Shown piece by piece: positions 20,207 to 30,742 of a stretch of DNA of 64,000 bases. This stretch comes from Lactobacillus kimbladii (GTDB taxonomy: Bacteria > Bacillota > Bacilli > Lactobacillales > Lactobacillaceae). The stretch is from NCBI RefSeq assembly GCF_014323605.1, contig NZ_SCMB01000003.1, forward strand, positions 124,001 to 188,000, written 5' to 3'. Under the pieces are notes generated by a model. That model saw only the letters and a list, made by a program, of their open reading frames with translations. It was not told the DNA's origin and did not search any database. The position numbers and the translations under genes are program-made. Within the stretch, counting starts at the first letter, position 1. Each line of letters opens with the position of its first letter.

Positions 20207-20743
20207 TTACTTTTGCCAATGTTTTTTGATGAATTCTTCTCTGCCACCAGATTCTTCAAGACTATAACGTAGTGGATTTTTTTTGTAAAAATCCTGATGA
20301 TAATCTTCAGCAGGATAAAATGGCTTAGCTGGTTCAATTTTTGTTACTATTGGGTCATCAAATCTGCCACTATTTTGCAAATCTGCTCTGGACTTTTCTG
20401 CTGCTTCTTTTTGCGCATCTGAATTATAAAAAATTACAGGACGATAATTATCACCACGATCTTGAAATTGCCCAGATGCGTCAGTCGGATCAGTTACTTG
20501 CCAATAATAGTCAAGCAACTTTTCATAAGGCATAACAGCAGGATCATAAGTGATTTCTACTGCCTCAGTATGACCCGTCATTCCCGTGCATACTTGTTCA
20601 TAGGTTGGGTTCGGCACATGTCCACCGGTATAACCCGAAATTACTTTTTTAATTCCAGGCAAAGAATCAAAGGGGCTTACCATACACCAGAAACAACCCC
20701 CAGCAAATATTGCTGTATCTAATTTTTCTTTATTTTCATACAT
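20207..20743 (-). CDS. msrA: peptide methionine-(S)-S-oxide reductase
   Basis: MsrA repairs S-methionine sulfoxide. The 178-residue protein has the catalytic GGCFWC at residues 15-20 (Cys17), [30 protein letters not shown], and the [13 protein letters not shown] segment. Length is normal. With msrB and tpx nearby it forms a loose oxidative repair neighbourhood, though the genes are not one operon. Confidence 0.96.
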   Translation of the reverse strand: MYENKEKLDTAIFAGGCFWCMVSPFDSLPGIKKVISGYTGGHVPNPTYEQVCTGMTGHTEAVEITYDPAVMPYEKLLDYYWQVTDPTDASGQFQDRGDNYRPVIFYNSDAQKEAAEKSRADLQNSGRFDDPIVTKIEPAKPFYPAEDYHQDFYKKNPLRYSLEESGGREEFIKKHWQK

Positions 20744-20876
20744 AAACTCTACACGCTTTCTACTGCTAGATCAGATTACTGTTCTTCTCCATTTTATTTT
20801 GCCTAGTAGTTTACTGCAATTGATGAGCTTAAAATTATAAAACTTAGTAAATAATTAACTTAAATCTGTTTCTTTA

Positions 20877-22485
20877 TCATAAAGCATACTGATCAAGTTC
20901 TATTACTTTATCATATTTTTTAGCAAATGCAGGTTGAACATTGTGTTCAATATCAATTACTGTGCCCGGGAAATTGAGAATCAAGTCAAAGACTTGACCG
21001 TAGCTTTCTTTATCTAAACCCGATAATGCTTCATCAACCAGTAATAACTTTTTATTGCGCAGTAGCAATCTGGCCAATTCTAACTTTCTTTTTTCTCCTC
21101 CAGATAAGGCATTGGCACCTTCACCAAGCCTCATATTCAGTGCATTCTCACTAGCAAATTTGGTTAATCCGACTTCATTTAAAACTTGTAAAATTGAAGC
21201 AGTCGGATAATTTTGACCAAGACACAAGTTAAAAAGCAGGGTACCGGTAAAAATGGTGGTCTCTTGGGCTAAGACACCGATATTCTGATAAATTGGTTTA
21301 GCATATAGCTCATTGCTGTATTTAATTGTTCCACCCAATAATTTGAGCTCGTTCAACATTGTTTTTACTATCGTTGTTTTACCGATGCCGGATCTGCCAG
21401 AAATTAAAATTTTTTCACCACTACTGGCACTAAAAGAAAGATTATGGATAATAGCTTTATCATAACCAAATGAGCCATCATCAATTTTAAGTACCGTCTT
21501 ATCTGTAAATTTTTGGGGCTCGATATTGTTAATTGGTTTTTCTTTGGTAGAAATAATTTTTTGGCATGAATCAATTAATGGGCGACTTGAAAGTAACTGG
21601 TTAGTGAATTGAATAGAACTAATTATGGGACTTGTAACCCTGTCTGCTGCTAAATATAAGGACATTAACGCACCAGCAGTTAATTGACCAATGCTGACAA
21701 AGTAAACGCCCAAACCCAAAGAAAGAATGGTAGATAATGAATAGAGCAAGTTAGAAACAAACCGTGAATGCTCCTTGTCCGCATCCATTTGATAATATTT
21801 ATTTTCCGAGTCATTTAAGAAATTGTTCAGCTTATCTTTAAAGATTAACAAGCTTTCAAATCTTTTGATGGTATAGAAACCGTTAAAGTATTCAGTGGTG
21901 TGCAGTGAGTAGCGCTGGTATGACTTGTTCCACCGGTCAGTTGATTTACTTAGCCATTTTTTTAAAACAAAGGGAACTACTGCTGGTATAAATCACAATA
22001 TTAAATAGGTCAAACCTAATATAGGATTAATCTTAATTACAAAGAATAAAGTGATTACTGCTTGCTCGATGCAGTAGATCAACATTATTACCGAATCAAT
22101 AATCTGGTTCTCAAATTGTTTGATCGTGACATTGATAAAATTTAAAAATTTTATTTGACTGTAGTTGGGGATGATCATTGTAGTTTGCGACTGCCTGACT
22201 TCTCAGCCATTTGTTAATAATTTTCCTGATATTCAGGCTTAATAAGCGCCAAATCCAAAAGGAAGCGTTAACTAAAACAAAACACAGTAAAAATACTACT
22301 AAGAGGATGAACGAAGTAGAAAATTCTTTTTTACTGATATTATCCATCAATTTACCAATTAGAATTGGGCTAATGATGCCATCTAATGCTGTAATTCCGC
22401 CAAAAATAGCGATTAAGATCAGCCTGAACGCAACCATTTTTTTGATTGATTTATTTTCTTGTTGAATTTCCTGTTTGTTTGTCAT
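20877..22485 (-). pseudogene. ABC exporter (permease-ATPase fusion) broken by a frameshift and a nonsense codon
   Basis: Read on the minus strand from 22485, an N-terminal exporter membrane domain runs to about residue 110, then shifts frame in an A/T-rich stretch near 22145-22155. The second frame continues the membrane domain and hits a TGA at 21993-21995. The same frame then goes on without a gap (FIPAVVPFVLKKW) to a full ATPase with Walker A GRSGIGKTT, signature LSGGEKRKLELARLL and Walker B LLLVDEALSGLD. Total length of about 535 codons fits a half-transporter exporter. The ATPase part remains open but without an intact membrane domain. The substrate is unknown. Confidence 0.85.
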
Positions 22486-22580
22486 TATTTGGCCTCAGTT
22501 GGCTTCAATAGTTTAATTTTTTAACATTAAATTAATTATATGGAAGTTAAATAATGAAAACAATGCAAACAAAGAAAAAA

Positions 22581-23408
22581 TTAGTTTTGAACTCCTAAGT
22601 GGTTCATGATAATTGCTGCTGTTTCCTCAATCGAGCGGTGAGCAACATTTATGACAAAACAGCCAAGCTGATCATAAAGTTTTTGGGCAGAATCCAATTC
22701 TTTTTTAATCGCATCAACATTGGAATAGGATGTATCGGGATTTAGACCATAAGAAATCATTCTTTCACGTCTGATTTCATTTAAGACCGAGATGTCATTT
22801 GTCAGGCCAATGATTTTTTTAGGATCAATTTGATATATTTCTTTAGGAATATGGGTATCGGGTACCAGAGGTAAATTAGCCACTTTTAAATTTTTGTTTG
22901 CTAAAAAAAGCGACAAGGGGGTTTTGGAAGTTCTTGAGACTCCCAAAAGTACAACATCAGCTTCTAAAAACCCCTTAGGGTCTTTGCCATCATCATACAT
23001 AACCGCAAACTCCATTGCGGAAATGCGGTCGAAATATTTTTGATTCATTTTATGCTGGGCACCAATTCTTTGTTGTGGCTTAAGACCAGTTAATTTTTGA
23101 ATTGATTCGATTGCTGGTGATAAAATATCAACGCTTTGTATTTGATGCTCCCTAACAAAACGAATAACTGGAATCTGCATTTCATCTTTTACCAAGCTAT
23201 AAATAAGCAGTAAATTTGGATATTGAACTATTTCTTCAAAAGTATCTTCTAATTTCTCCTTATTAATTATGAATGGATATCTCCTGTAATTAATCTGTGC
23301 ATCAGGAAACTGGGCGGCTGCGGCAACAGCATTGTTAAAAGCAGTATCACCAGCAGAATCTGAAATTATTATCATGTTAACTTCTTTTTTGGGTGTTTCT
23401 TCAGCCAT
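22581..23408 (-). CDS. ppsR: pyruvate, phosphate/water dikinase regulatory protein (PpsR/YqfL family)
   Basis: The 275-residue protein is of the bifunctional ADP-dependent kinase / pyrophosphorylase family that switches PEP synthase or PPDK on and off. The nucleotide-binding GVSRTSKTPLS segment lies near residue 155. The opening IIISDSAGDTA and late AHRSIEETA are conserved. It lies in the typical Firmicute place next to rpsU, divergently transcribed. The target dikinase is not in this window. Confidence 0.9.
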   Translation of the reverse strand: MAEETPKKEVNMIIISDSAGDTAFNNAVAAAAQFPDAQINYRRYPFIINKEKLEDTFEEIVQYPNLLLIYSLVKDEMQIPVIRFVREHQIQSVDILSPAIESIQKLTGLKPQQRIGAQHKMNQKYFDRISAMEFAVMYDDGKDPKGFLEADVVLLGVSRTSKTPLSLFLANKNLKVANLPLVPDTHIPKEIYQIDPKKIIGLTNDISVLNEIRRERMISYGLNPDTSYSNVDAIKKELDSAQKLYDQLGCFVINVAHRSIEETAAIIMNHLGVQN

Positions 23409-23506
23409 TATTTACTCCTTTTTTTCTCTAATTATACAATTTAACCAAAATCATTAACAGATTAAGTTTTTCCTGTGAAAAATTTGAAAAATATTGTTCG
23501 TTTGTA

Positions 23507-23534
23507 TTGACCCGCCGGTGATGTTTGATATAAT
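23507..23534 (+). promoter_or_regulatory. sigma-A promoter of rpsU
   Basis: TTGACC (23507-23512) and TATAAT (23529-23534) are separated by 16 bp. The predicted transcript starts about 45 bp before the rpsU ATG. Confidence 0.75.
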
Positions 23535-23584
23535 TTAGTTAAATGTATGACGGTAACGTCAAGAAATGGAAGGAGGGATCACAT

Positions 23585-23761
23585 ATGGCCAAGACAGTCG
23601 TTCACGAAAACGAGTCTATTGATGATGCTCTTCGTCGTTTTAAACGTTCCGTTTCTAGAAGTGGTACTTTACAGGAATACCGCAAGCGCGAGTTTTATGA
23701 AAAACCTAGCGTTCGTAGGAAATTGAAATCCGAAGCTGCTCGGAAACGCAGACATTATTAA
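23585..23761 (+). CDS. rpsU: 30S ribosomal protein S21
   Basis: The 58-residue basic protein starts [13 protein letters not shown] and ends RKRRHY, both canonical for Firmicute S21. A GGAGGG ribosome site lies 7 bp before the ATG at 23585. An upstream in-frame ATG at 23543 would add 14 residues that include the translated ribosome site, so it is rejected. The gene has its own promoter and terminator. Confidence 0.97.
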   Translation: MAKTVVHENESIDDALRRFKRSVSRSGTLQEYRKREFYEKPSVRRKLKSEAARKRRHY

Positions 23762-23764
23762 TCT

Positions 23765-23803
23765 AAAAAACGACTTTTATCAAGCAGATAGAAGTCGTTT
23801 TTT
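23765..23803 (+). terminator. rho-independent terminator after rpsU
   Basis: AAAAAACGACTT pairs with AAGTCGTTTTTT across a loop of about 15 nt. Confidence 0.85.
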
Positions 23804-23900
23804 ATTAACAATAATTAAAGTTTAATGTTTTATTTAATTTAAACTAGGATGTAAATTTGTTATAATTTAGCTAGATTTTGTGAAGAAAGAGGGAATTCAT

Positions 23901-24344
23901 TTGAGTTTATCTGAGCAAATAATGTCAGATATGAAAGAATCGATGAAAGCGCGTGACAAAGTTAGACTGAACACCGTGCGCATGATTAAATCCGCACTGA
24001 TGAATGAAAAAATTAAAGCTGGTCACGATTTAACCGCTGAAGAAGAACTGACGGTCCTTAGCCGAGAAAAAAAGCAGCGTGAAGAATCAATTGAGGAATT
24101 TACCAAAGCTAATCGTAAAGACTTGGCAGATGAAACCAAGCAGGAATTAGCTATTGTTGAAAGTTATCTGCCTAAGCAAATGACGCAAGAGGAACTAAAC
24201 CAAGCAGTTTCATCGGCAATTGCAGAAGTTAATGCTCAAGGTAAATCAGATTTTGGTAAAGTAATGAAAGTTTTAATGCCTAAAATCAAAGGTAAAGCTG
24301 ATGGTAAAGCAGCTTCTGATGTGGTGCGTAAACAGCTGAAATAA
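23901..24344 (+). CDS. yqeY: GatB/YqeY domain-containing protein
   Basis: The 147-residue protein is of the YqeY family, related to the tRNA-binding tail of GatB, with KAxDGKAASDVVRKQL at the C-terminus. The start is a TTG at 23901, preceded by AGAGGGAA with suitable spacing, which gives the usual family length. The GTG 21 bp upstream would translate the ribosome site. It sits between rpsU and phoH, the normal Firmicute order. The biochemical role of YqeY is not settled. Confidence 0.88.
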   Translation: MSLSEQIMSDMKESMKARDKVRLNTVRMIKSALMNEKIKAGHDLTAEEELTVLSREKKQREESIEEFTKANRKDLADETKQELAIVESYLPKQMTQEELNQAVSSAIAEVNAQGKSDFGKVMKVLMPKIKGKADGKAASDVVRKQLK

Positions 24345-24368
24345 GCACAAGAAAAGGAGCAGAGTTAT

Positions 24369-25325
24369 TTGGCCCAAACCAATTTTATTCCTAAAAATCC
24401 TGAGAATATACAAAAATTAGTTGGTATTAATGATAACAATTTAAGCCTTTTATCTACCGGGTATAATGCTAGTGTAGTTGATACTGGCAATAGTATAGCT
24501 ATTCAAGGTAATGACAATGACATTAAAAAAGTTGCAGCTGTCCTGAAAGCTTTAGACAACGTTATTAATGCCAATATTAATATTGGTCCAGCTGACGTTG
24601 TCAGTGCGATGAAAATGGCAGATAAAGGAACAACAGAATATTTTCCTGATCTATATAAAAAGATTTTAATTCGGGATGCTAAAGGCAAGCCGATTAGGGT
24701 CAAAAACATGGGACAGAAAAAATATGTCGAAGCCATTGAAAAAAATGATGTTGTATTTGGGATCGGTCCTGCCGGTACCGGTAAGACATTTATTGCAGTT
24801 GTTTGTGCTGTTGCTGCTTTTAAAAAGGGCGAAGTTTCAAGGATTATTTTGACTAGGCCTGCAGTTGAAGCGGGGGAGTCGCTAGGATTTTTACCTGGTG
24901 ATCTAAAAGAAAAAGTTGATCCTTACTTAAGGCCCATTTATGATTCGCTTTATGCAATTTTAGGCACCAATACTACCGATCATTTAATGGAACGTGGAGT
25001 TATTGAGGTTGCTCCATTAGCATACATGCGTGGACGTACACTGGATGATGCGTTTGTTATCCTTGATGAAGCACAAAATACTACTGACGCTCAGATGAAA
25101 ATGTTTTTAACCAGGCTAGGCTTTAATTCGAAAATGATCGTCAATGGTGACATGACACAAGTTGATCTTCCTGGTAAGCAACGGAGTGGGCTGATAGATG
25201 CTGAACGTTTTTTGAAAAAAATTGAGCAAATAAAATTTATTTGGTTTTCAGCTAACGATGTTGTCCGTCATCCTGTAGTTGCTAAAATTATTAACGCCTA
25301 TGAAAAGGAAGAAAAAAAGTTTTAA
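24369..25325 (+). CDS. phoH: PhoH-like protein (ATPase, RNA metabolism linked)
   Basis: The 318-residue protein has a PhoH P-loop ATPase domain: Walker A GPAGTGKT at residues 133-140, LTRPAVEAGESLGFLPGD, and Walker B-like AFVILDEAQN. An N-terminal KH-like region precedes it. The start is TTG with an AAGGAG site 9-10 bp upstream. It is coupled to ybeY: the phoH stop and the ybeY ATG overlap by one base. Linkage to YbeY suggests a role in RNA processing. Confidence 0.94.
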   Translation: MAQTNFIPKNPENIQKLVGINDNNLSLLSTGYNASVVDTGNSIAIQGNDNDIKKVAAVLKALDNVINANINIGPADVVSAMKMADKGTTEYFPDLYKKILIRDAKGKPIRVKNMGQKKYVEAIEKNDVVFGIGPAGTGKTFIAVVCAVAAFKKGEVSRIILTRPAVEAGESLGFLPGDLKEKVDPYLRPIYDSLYAILGTNTTDHLMERGVIEVAPLAYMRGRTLDDAFVILDEAQNTTDAQMKMFLTRLGFNSKMIVNGDMTQVDLPGKQRSGLIDAERFLKKIEQIKFIWFSANDVVRHPVVAKIINAYEKEEKKF

Positions 25326-25846
25326 TGGATTCAATAGATATTACTTTTAATGATGAAGTTGGTTTTCTGGACGATAAAAGACGTGATTGGCAAAAATGGA
25401 TTCTGCAACTTCTCTTGCTTGCTAAAAATGAGATAAATAAAACAAACAACTTGGAAATGAGTATTAACCTTATTAATGAAAAACGCAGTAACGAAATTAA
25501 TAAAAAATATCGCGGTAAAGATAGACCAACTGATGTAATCTCTTTTGCTATTGAAGATGGAGATGATCAAATTGATTTTAGCACATTTGATGATCCTGAA
25601 TTCATTGAAGATATTGGTGACTTATTTATGTGTCCCAGCGTTATTATGCGACACAGTAAGGAATATAGTACCGGTTGGGACCGCGAATTTGGCTATACTC
25701 TAGTCCATGGCTTTTTGCATCTTAGCGGATATGATCATATTGAACCAAGCGAAGCAAAAACCATGTTTAAAATACAAGGAAAGATATTGGAAGAATATGG
25801 CTTGCCATTGTATCCCGATCAGTTAGATGAAGGCAGAGGTAAATAA
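25325..25846 (+). CDS. ybeY: endoribonuclease YbeY (rRNA maturation)
   Basis: The 173-residue metalloprotein has the zinc motif [11 protein letters not shown] at residues 128-138 and the family [14 protein letters not shown] segment. It takes part in 16S rRNA 3' end maturation and ribosome quality control. It overlaps phoH and era by one base at each end. The dgkA gene often found between ybeY and era in other Firmicutes is absent here. Confidence 0.96.
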   Translation: MDSIDITFNDEVGFLDDKRRDWQKWILQLLLLAKNEINKTNNLEMSINLINEKRSNEINKKYRGKDRPTDVISFAIEDGDDQIDFSTFDDPEFIEDIGDLFMCPSVIMRHSKEYSTGWDREFGYTLVHGFLHLSGYDHIEPSEAKTMFKIQGKILEEYGLPLYPDQLDEGRGK

Positions 25847-26754
25847 TGGTAGAAGAGAAGAAAAATAAGTCTGGCTTTGTTGCTTTACTAGGAAGACCAA
25901 ATGTTGGTAAGTCGACCCTTATGAATTTTTTAGTGGGTCAAAAGGTAGCTATTACTTCTAGCAAACCGCAAACTACCCGTAATAAAATCTCTGGAATTTT
26001 AACAACTGATGATATGCAGGCGATTTTTATTGATACTCCCGGCATATTTAAGCCACACCTAGATTTAGATGATTACATGGATAAAGCCAGCTTGTCTAGC
26101 TTGAACGATGTTGACCTCATTTTGTTTATGGTAGAACCAGAAAAAATGGGCAAAGGTGATGCTTATATTGCGGAACTATTGCAAAAGTCAACAGTTCCCA
26201 TTGTGCTCCTTATTAATAAAGTAGATCAAGTTAATCCAAATGAACTTTTACCAATAATTGATCAATATCGTAAGCTAAATATTTTTAAGGAGTTTTTGCC
26301 TGTATCTGCAACTCAGGGAGTTGGAATTAGTGATTTAATTCAGGTTTTACATCAGTATTTGCCTAAAGGGCCTAAGTATTATGGCACAGATCAAATTACT
26401 GATCGACCAGAATATTTTATGGTTGCAGAATTAATTCGTGAACAGATTTTAAAGTTTACCTCTGAAGAAGTGCCACATGCTGCCGCTGTTTGGGTGGAAC
26501 AAATGAATAAGCATGAAAACAATAAGTTGCAGATTGAAGCTACAATTTATGTTGAAAAAAATGGGCAAAAAGGCATTATTATTGGCAAAGGCGGTAAGAT
26601 GCTCAAGCAAATTGGGATCAATTCCAGACGCCAAATTGAAGATTTGTTAGGCGAAAAAGTTAATTTGCATCTTTGGGTAAAAGTCCAGCACAATTGGCGT
26701 TCTGACCCGCAATTTTTAAGAAAAATAGGTTATAATCCGAAGGATCTGGCCTAA
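25846..26754 (+). CDS. era: GTPase Era
   Basis: This 302-residue ribosome-assembly GTPase has G1 GRPNVGKST (16-24), G3 DTPG, G4 NKVD, and a C-terminal KH domain with [11 protein letters not shown] that binds the 16S rRNA end. Its ATG overlaps the ybeY stop, and recO begins at the very next base after its stop. Length and motifs are normal. Confidence 0.98.
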   Translation: MVEEKKNKSGFVALLGRPNVGKSTLMNFLVGQKVAITSSKPQTTRNKISGILTTDDMQAIFIDTPGIFKPHLDLDDYMDKASLSSLNDVDLILFMVEPEKMGKGDAYIAELLQKSTVPIVLLINKVDQVNPNELLPIIDQYRKLNIFKEFLPVSATQGVGISDLIQVLHQYLPKGPKYYGTDQITDRPEYFMVAELIREQILKFTSEEVPHAAAVWVEQMNKHENNKLQIEATIYVEKNGQKGIIIGKGGKMLKQIGINSRRQIEDLLGEKVNLHLWVKVQHNWRSDPQFLRKIGYNPKDLA

Positions 26755-27510
26755 ATGGTTCGTGAGCTCGAGGAAGTTAATGGCATAGTTTTTAAAAGGC
26801 AAAAGTATCATGAGGCTGATTTACTGGCCAAAATAATGACAGAAAAAAATGGCATAATCACATTGCTTGCTCGTGGTGCACTAAAAGCAAAGTCTAAATT
26901 AGGTGCATCATTGCTTAATTTTTCTTATGGAACTTATGTCATTTATTCTTCTGGACATGGTTTGAGTACTTTGAGGACATTCAAAAATGTAAAGCAATTT
27001 GATGGAATATATGACGATTTGATTAAAAACGCTTACGCTTCTTTTGTTCTTGATTTGATAGATCATGCATTTATTGAATACCAAAACCTTGGTAAGTATT
27101 ACAATTTGGCTAATTTTGCTTTACAAAAGATTAATTCAGGTACTGATCCTGAAATGATAACTCAGATAGTACAAATGCAATTGCTAGCAGCTTACGGAGT
27201 AGAGCCAGAGCTGAGAAGCTGTGTGATCTGTGGAGAAAAGCAGGGAGAGTTTGACTATTCAATCAAAAAAGGTGGTATTTTGTGTAGTAAGCATTTTTAT
27301 GCTGATCCATCTCGTTTGAATTTAAAACCAAAGGAAACAGCTGTTTTGAGAACTATCTTTTTACTTCCTTTTAACAGATTAGGTGATATTAAAATTAATT
27401 CTGCTACCAAAAAAGCGACACGCAGAGCTATTGATCGTATTTATCAGGAAACCATTGATCTCAATCTCAAAACTAAAAAGTTTTTGGATGAATTGAAATT
27501 AACTGACTAG
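26755..27510 (+). CDS. recO: DNA repair protein RecO
   Basis: The 251-residue recombination mediator loads RecA with RecR. It has an N-terminal OB fold (VFKRQKYHEADLLA) and a central zinc site (CVICG ... GGILCSKH). Helices at the end complete it. It abuts era with no gap. The glyQS T-box leader follows. Confidence 0.95.
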   Translation: MVRELEEVNGIVFKRQKYHEADLLAKIMTEKNGIITLLARGALKAKSKLGASLLNFSYGTYVIYSSGHGLSTLRTFKNVKQFDGIYDDLIKNAYASFVLDLIDHAFIEYQNLGKYYNLANFALQKINSGTDPEMITQIVQMQLLAAYGVEPELRSCVICGEKQGEFDYSIKKGGILCSKHFYADPSRLNLKPKETAVLRTIFLLPFNRLGDIKINSATKKATRRAIDRIYQETIDLNLKTKKFLDELKLTD

Positions 27511-27552
27511 CACTTCTGATTGAATACTTTTTATGATAAAATAATAATATGT

Positions 27553-27726
27553 ATTGGCTATAATGAGGATAAAAAAGTACCAGTTAAGCGAGTGTTGAGG
27601 GTGAAAGAGCACCTGGGAAAAGGCACCTCTAGCTAAATTAATTAAGAGCAGGAACTATTTCCTGAATTAGGGTGGAACCGCGACTAAATCTCGTCCCTAT
27701 GCATGTTTTGCATAGGCTTTTTTTAT
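27553..27726 (+). promoter_or_regulatory. glycine T-box riboswitch leader of glyQS
   Basis: The T-box motif AGGGTGGAACCGCG is at 27669-27682. The specifier GGC (Gly) at 27622-27624 is in the standard GAAAAGGCA context. The terminator CCTATGCA/TGCATAGG with a T-rich tail is at 27695-27726. It resembles the compact glyQS leader of Bacillus. Uncharged tRNA(Gly) should favour antitermination. Confidence 0.92.
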
Positions 27727-27751
27727 GGTCTTATGCAGGAAGGAAATATAA

Positions 27752-28669
27752 ATGGCAAAGAAAAAATTAACTATTCAAGATATGATTTTTAAATTAGAAA
27801 AGTTTTGGTCCTCAAAGGGATGCATGGTAATGCCTTCTTATGATGTTGAAAAGGGCGCAGGAACTATGAGTCCTTATACTTTTTTGCGAGCTGTTGGTCC
27901 GGAGCCCTGGGCGGCTTGTTATGTTGAGCCCTCAAGACGTCCAGCTGACGGGAGATATGGTGAAAATCCTAATCGTTTGTTTCAACATCATCAATTTCAA
28001 GTAGTAATTAAGCCGGCACCAGAAAATATTCAGCAATATTATCTCGATAGTTTGAAGGAACTTGGTATTAATCCTTTGGAACATGATATTCGCTTTGTCG
28101 AAGACAACTGGGAAAATCCTTCAATGGGCTGCGCTGGTGTTGGTTGGGAAGTTTGGCTTGACGGCATGGAAGTAAGTCAATTCACATACTTTCAAACCGT
28201 CGGCGAACTTGATGTTAAGCCAACAATGAGTGAAATAACTTATGGTGTTGAACGACTGGCTTCTTATATACAAGATGTTAATTCCGTTTTTGACCTCGAA
28301 TGGGGAGATGGGGTTCTTTATCGCGACATATTTAAAGAAGCTGAGTATGAGAATTCTAAATATGCTTTTGAAGAATCAAACCAGGAAGATCTATTAAAGT
28401 TTTTTGATGTTTATGAAAGAACGGCCCAGGAATTAATTGGACTTAATTTAGTTCAGCCTGCTTATGACTATATTTTGAAATGCTCACATACTTTCAATTT
28501 GCTCGATGCTCGTGGAGCCGTATCGGTTACTGAAAGAGCAGGATATTTGGCCAGAATTAGAAACATGGCACATGAAGTAGCTGTATGTTTTGTAAGAGAA
28601 CGTGAAAAAAGAGGTTTTCCTTTGTTAAAAAATGCAGAAGATAAGAAGGCAGGACTAGAAAATGGCTAA
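27752..28669 (+). CDS. glyQ: glycyl-tRNA synthetase alpha subunit
   Basis: This is the 305-residue catalytic subunit of the bacterial alpha2-beta2 enzyme. It has [42 protein letters not shown] motifs near the N-terminus, and [10 protein letters not shown]. It overlaps glyS by 8 bp and is controlled by the upstream T-box. Confidence 0.97.
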   Translation: MAKKKLTIQDMIFKLEKFWSSKGCMVMPSYDVEKGAGTMSPYTFLRAVGPEPWAACYVEPSRRPADGRYGENPNRLFQHHQFQVVIKPAPENIQQYYLDSLKELGINPLEHDIRFVEDNWENPSMGCAGVGWEVWLDGMEVSQFTYFQTVGELDVKPTMSEITYGVERLASYIQDVNSVFDLEWGDGVLYRDIFKEAEYENSKYAFEESNQEDLLKFFDVYERTAQELIGLNLVQPAYDYILKCSHTFNLLDARGAVSVTERAGYLARIRNMAHEVAVCFVREREKRGFPLLKNAEDKKAGLENG

Positions 28670-30734
28670 AGATTATTTATTTGAAATTGGTACTGAAGAA
28701 ATGCCAGCCCATGTCGTTGAAAGGAGTGTTAAGCAGTTAGCTGAAAAGACCAGCAAGTTTCTTAGAGAGAACGGGCTTAAATTTAAAAGCATTAAAACAT
28801 TTTCCACACCCCGAAGGTTGACTATTTTAGTAGAGCAGCTTTCTGAAAAACAGGCCGATATTGACGAAATAAAAAAGGGTCCTGCCAAAAAAATTGCACT
28901 GGATCAAGATAAAAATTGGACTAGAGCTGCTCAAGGATTTGCTCGTGGTCAAGGAATGACTACTGATGATATTTATTTTGAGGAATTAAAAGGTACCGAA
29001 TATGCTTATGTTCATGTTCAAAAAGAAGGTAAAAAAACCACTGATATCCTTTTAGGTATGAGCGACATTGTCAAAGCTATGACTTTTCCAACCAAGATGC
29101 GGTGGGATTCTCATGATTTTGAATTTGTTCGCCCTATTCATTGGCTGGTCTCACTTTATGGTAATGAAGTAATACCAGTCAAAATTTTAGACATCACAGC
29201 TGGCCGAAAAACTGAAGGTCATCGCTTTTTAGGCGACAGTGTTGTACTAGCTAACAGTAGTGACTATGAAGATGCTTTAAAAGATCAGTTTGTAATTGTT
29301 GACTCAACAAAACGTCGCACAATGATAGTTGATCAAATGAACAAATTGGTTAAAAAGAATAATTGGCAAATTAAGCCAGATAAAAGTTTACTTGAAGAAG
29401 TTACAAATTTGGTTGAATTTCCTACAGTTTTCACCGGCTCTTTTGACAAAAAGTATTTGGAAATGCCTAAGGAAGTTTTAATAACTTCCATGAAGGATAA
29501 TCAACGTTACTTTGAAGTTTATGATCAAAATGATAAATTAATCAATCATTTCATAGCTGTACGTAACGGTAATAAAGATTACTTAGAAAATGTTGTTTTA
29601 GGTAATGAAAAAGTGCTAGTAGCACGGCTTGATGACGCGCAATTCTTTTATGATGAAGACCGTAAATACCCTCTCAGTCATTTTGTACAAAAACTTGATA
29701 ATGTTTCATTTCACGATAAAATTGGATCAATGTCCGAAAAGATGAAGCGCGTTCGGATCATAGGTGACTTCTTGGCTAACAAATGGCAACTAAATGATCA
29801 AGTGGTCAAAGATTTTGATCGGGCCAGTCAGCTTTACAAATTTGATTTAGTTACCCAGATGGTAGGTGAATTCGCTGAACTTCAAGGAGTAATGGGAAGG
29901 CATTATGCCAAATTAGCTGGAGAAAACGATGATGTAGCTGATGCCATTGAAGAGCATTACATGCCAACTACCTCTGAAGGAGAATTACCTAAAACAACGG
30001 TTGGTTCATTATTATCTGTAGCTGATAAATTAGATACTATTATTACTTTCTTCGCCGCTGGTATGATCCCTAGTTCTTCAAATGATCCATACGCACTTCG
30101 TCGCTATGCCTACGGCATTGTCCGAATTTTATTAAATCAAAAATGGTCATTACCATTTAACGAATTTTTACCGGAAATTGTTTCAGCTCTTGAAAATAAG
30201 ACTCCTGCTAAACTACCTAAAAAAGCTGAGCAGGAGGAGGAAATTTCATCCTTTATTCGTGATCGCATTAAGCAGTACTTACAGAAAAACAACTATAAAT
30301 ATGACATAATAGATGCAGTTTTGGCTTCAAGTCAACAGGATCCGATTCAAATTTTGGCTGCAGCAAAAGTTTTGCAATTACATCATGATGATGATAAATT
30401 CAAGCCAGTTGTTGAAAGTTTAATCAGAATAAACAATATTTTGCAAAAAGCTAAGTACAAGGGGCAAAATGTTGTAAAACGAGAAATGTTTGAAAATAAT
30501 ACTGAAACTGAACTTGCTGATGGAGTTAGCAGCTTAAGCAAGGTTAATGATCTCTCAAAACTTTATGATGGCTTTGTAAAACTACAGCCTGTCATTGATC
30601 TTTACTTTGAGACAAATATGATTATGGATAAGAATGAAGCTATTAAAAATAACCGTTTAGCACAGCTTAATGGGATAGCACAACTTGCAAAGCGGCTCGG
30701 TGATCTAAGCAAATTAGTTATTAAACAAAAGTAG
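28662..30734 (+). CDS. glyS: glycyl-tRNA synthetase beta subunit
   Basis: The 690-residue beta subunit starts with the conserved [11 protein letters not shown]. It contains [16 protein letters not shown] and [11 protein letters not shown], with the HD-like and anticodon-binding regions at the C-terminus. Full length. It is translationally coupled to glyQ and followed 8 bp later by dnaG. Confidence 0.97.
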   Translation: MAKDYLFEIGTEEMPAHVVERSVKQLAEKTSKFLRENGLKFKSIKTFSTPRRLTILVEQLSEKQADIDEIKKGPAKKIALDQDKNWTRAAQGFARGQGMTTDDIYFEELKGTEYAYVHVQKEGKKTTDILLGMSDIVKAMTFPTKMRWDSHDFEFVRPIHWLVSLYGNEVIPVKILDITAGRKTEGHRFLGDSVVLANSSDYEDALKDQFVIVDSTKRRTMIVDQMNKLVKKNNWQIKPDKSLLEEVTNLVEFPTVFTGSFDKKYLEMPKEVLITSMKDNQRYFEVYDQNDKLINHFIAVRNGNKDYLENVVLGNEKVLVARLDDAQFFYDEDRKYPLSHFVQKLDNVSFHDKIGSMSEKMKRVRIIGDFLANKWQLNDQVVKDFDRASQLYKFDLVTQMVGEFAELQGVMGRHYAKLAGENDDVADAIEEHYMPTTSEGELPKTTVGSLLSVADKLDTIITFFAAGMIPSSSNDPYALRRYAYGIVRILLNQKWSLPFNEFLPEIVSALENKTPAKLPKKAEQEEEISSFIRDRIKQYLQKNNYKYDIIDAVLASSQQDPIQILAAAKVLQLHHDDDKFKPVVESLIRINNILQKAKYKGQNVVKREMFENNTETELADGVSSLSKVNDLSKLYDGFVKLQPVIDLYFETNMIMDKNEAIKNNRLAQLNGIAQLAKRLGDLSKLVIKQK

Positions 30735-30742
30735 GTGAAAAG

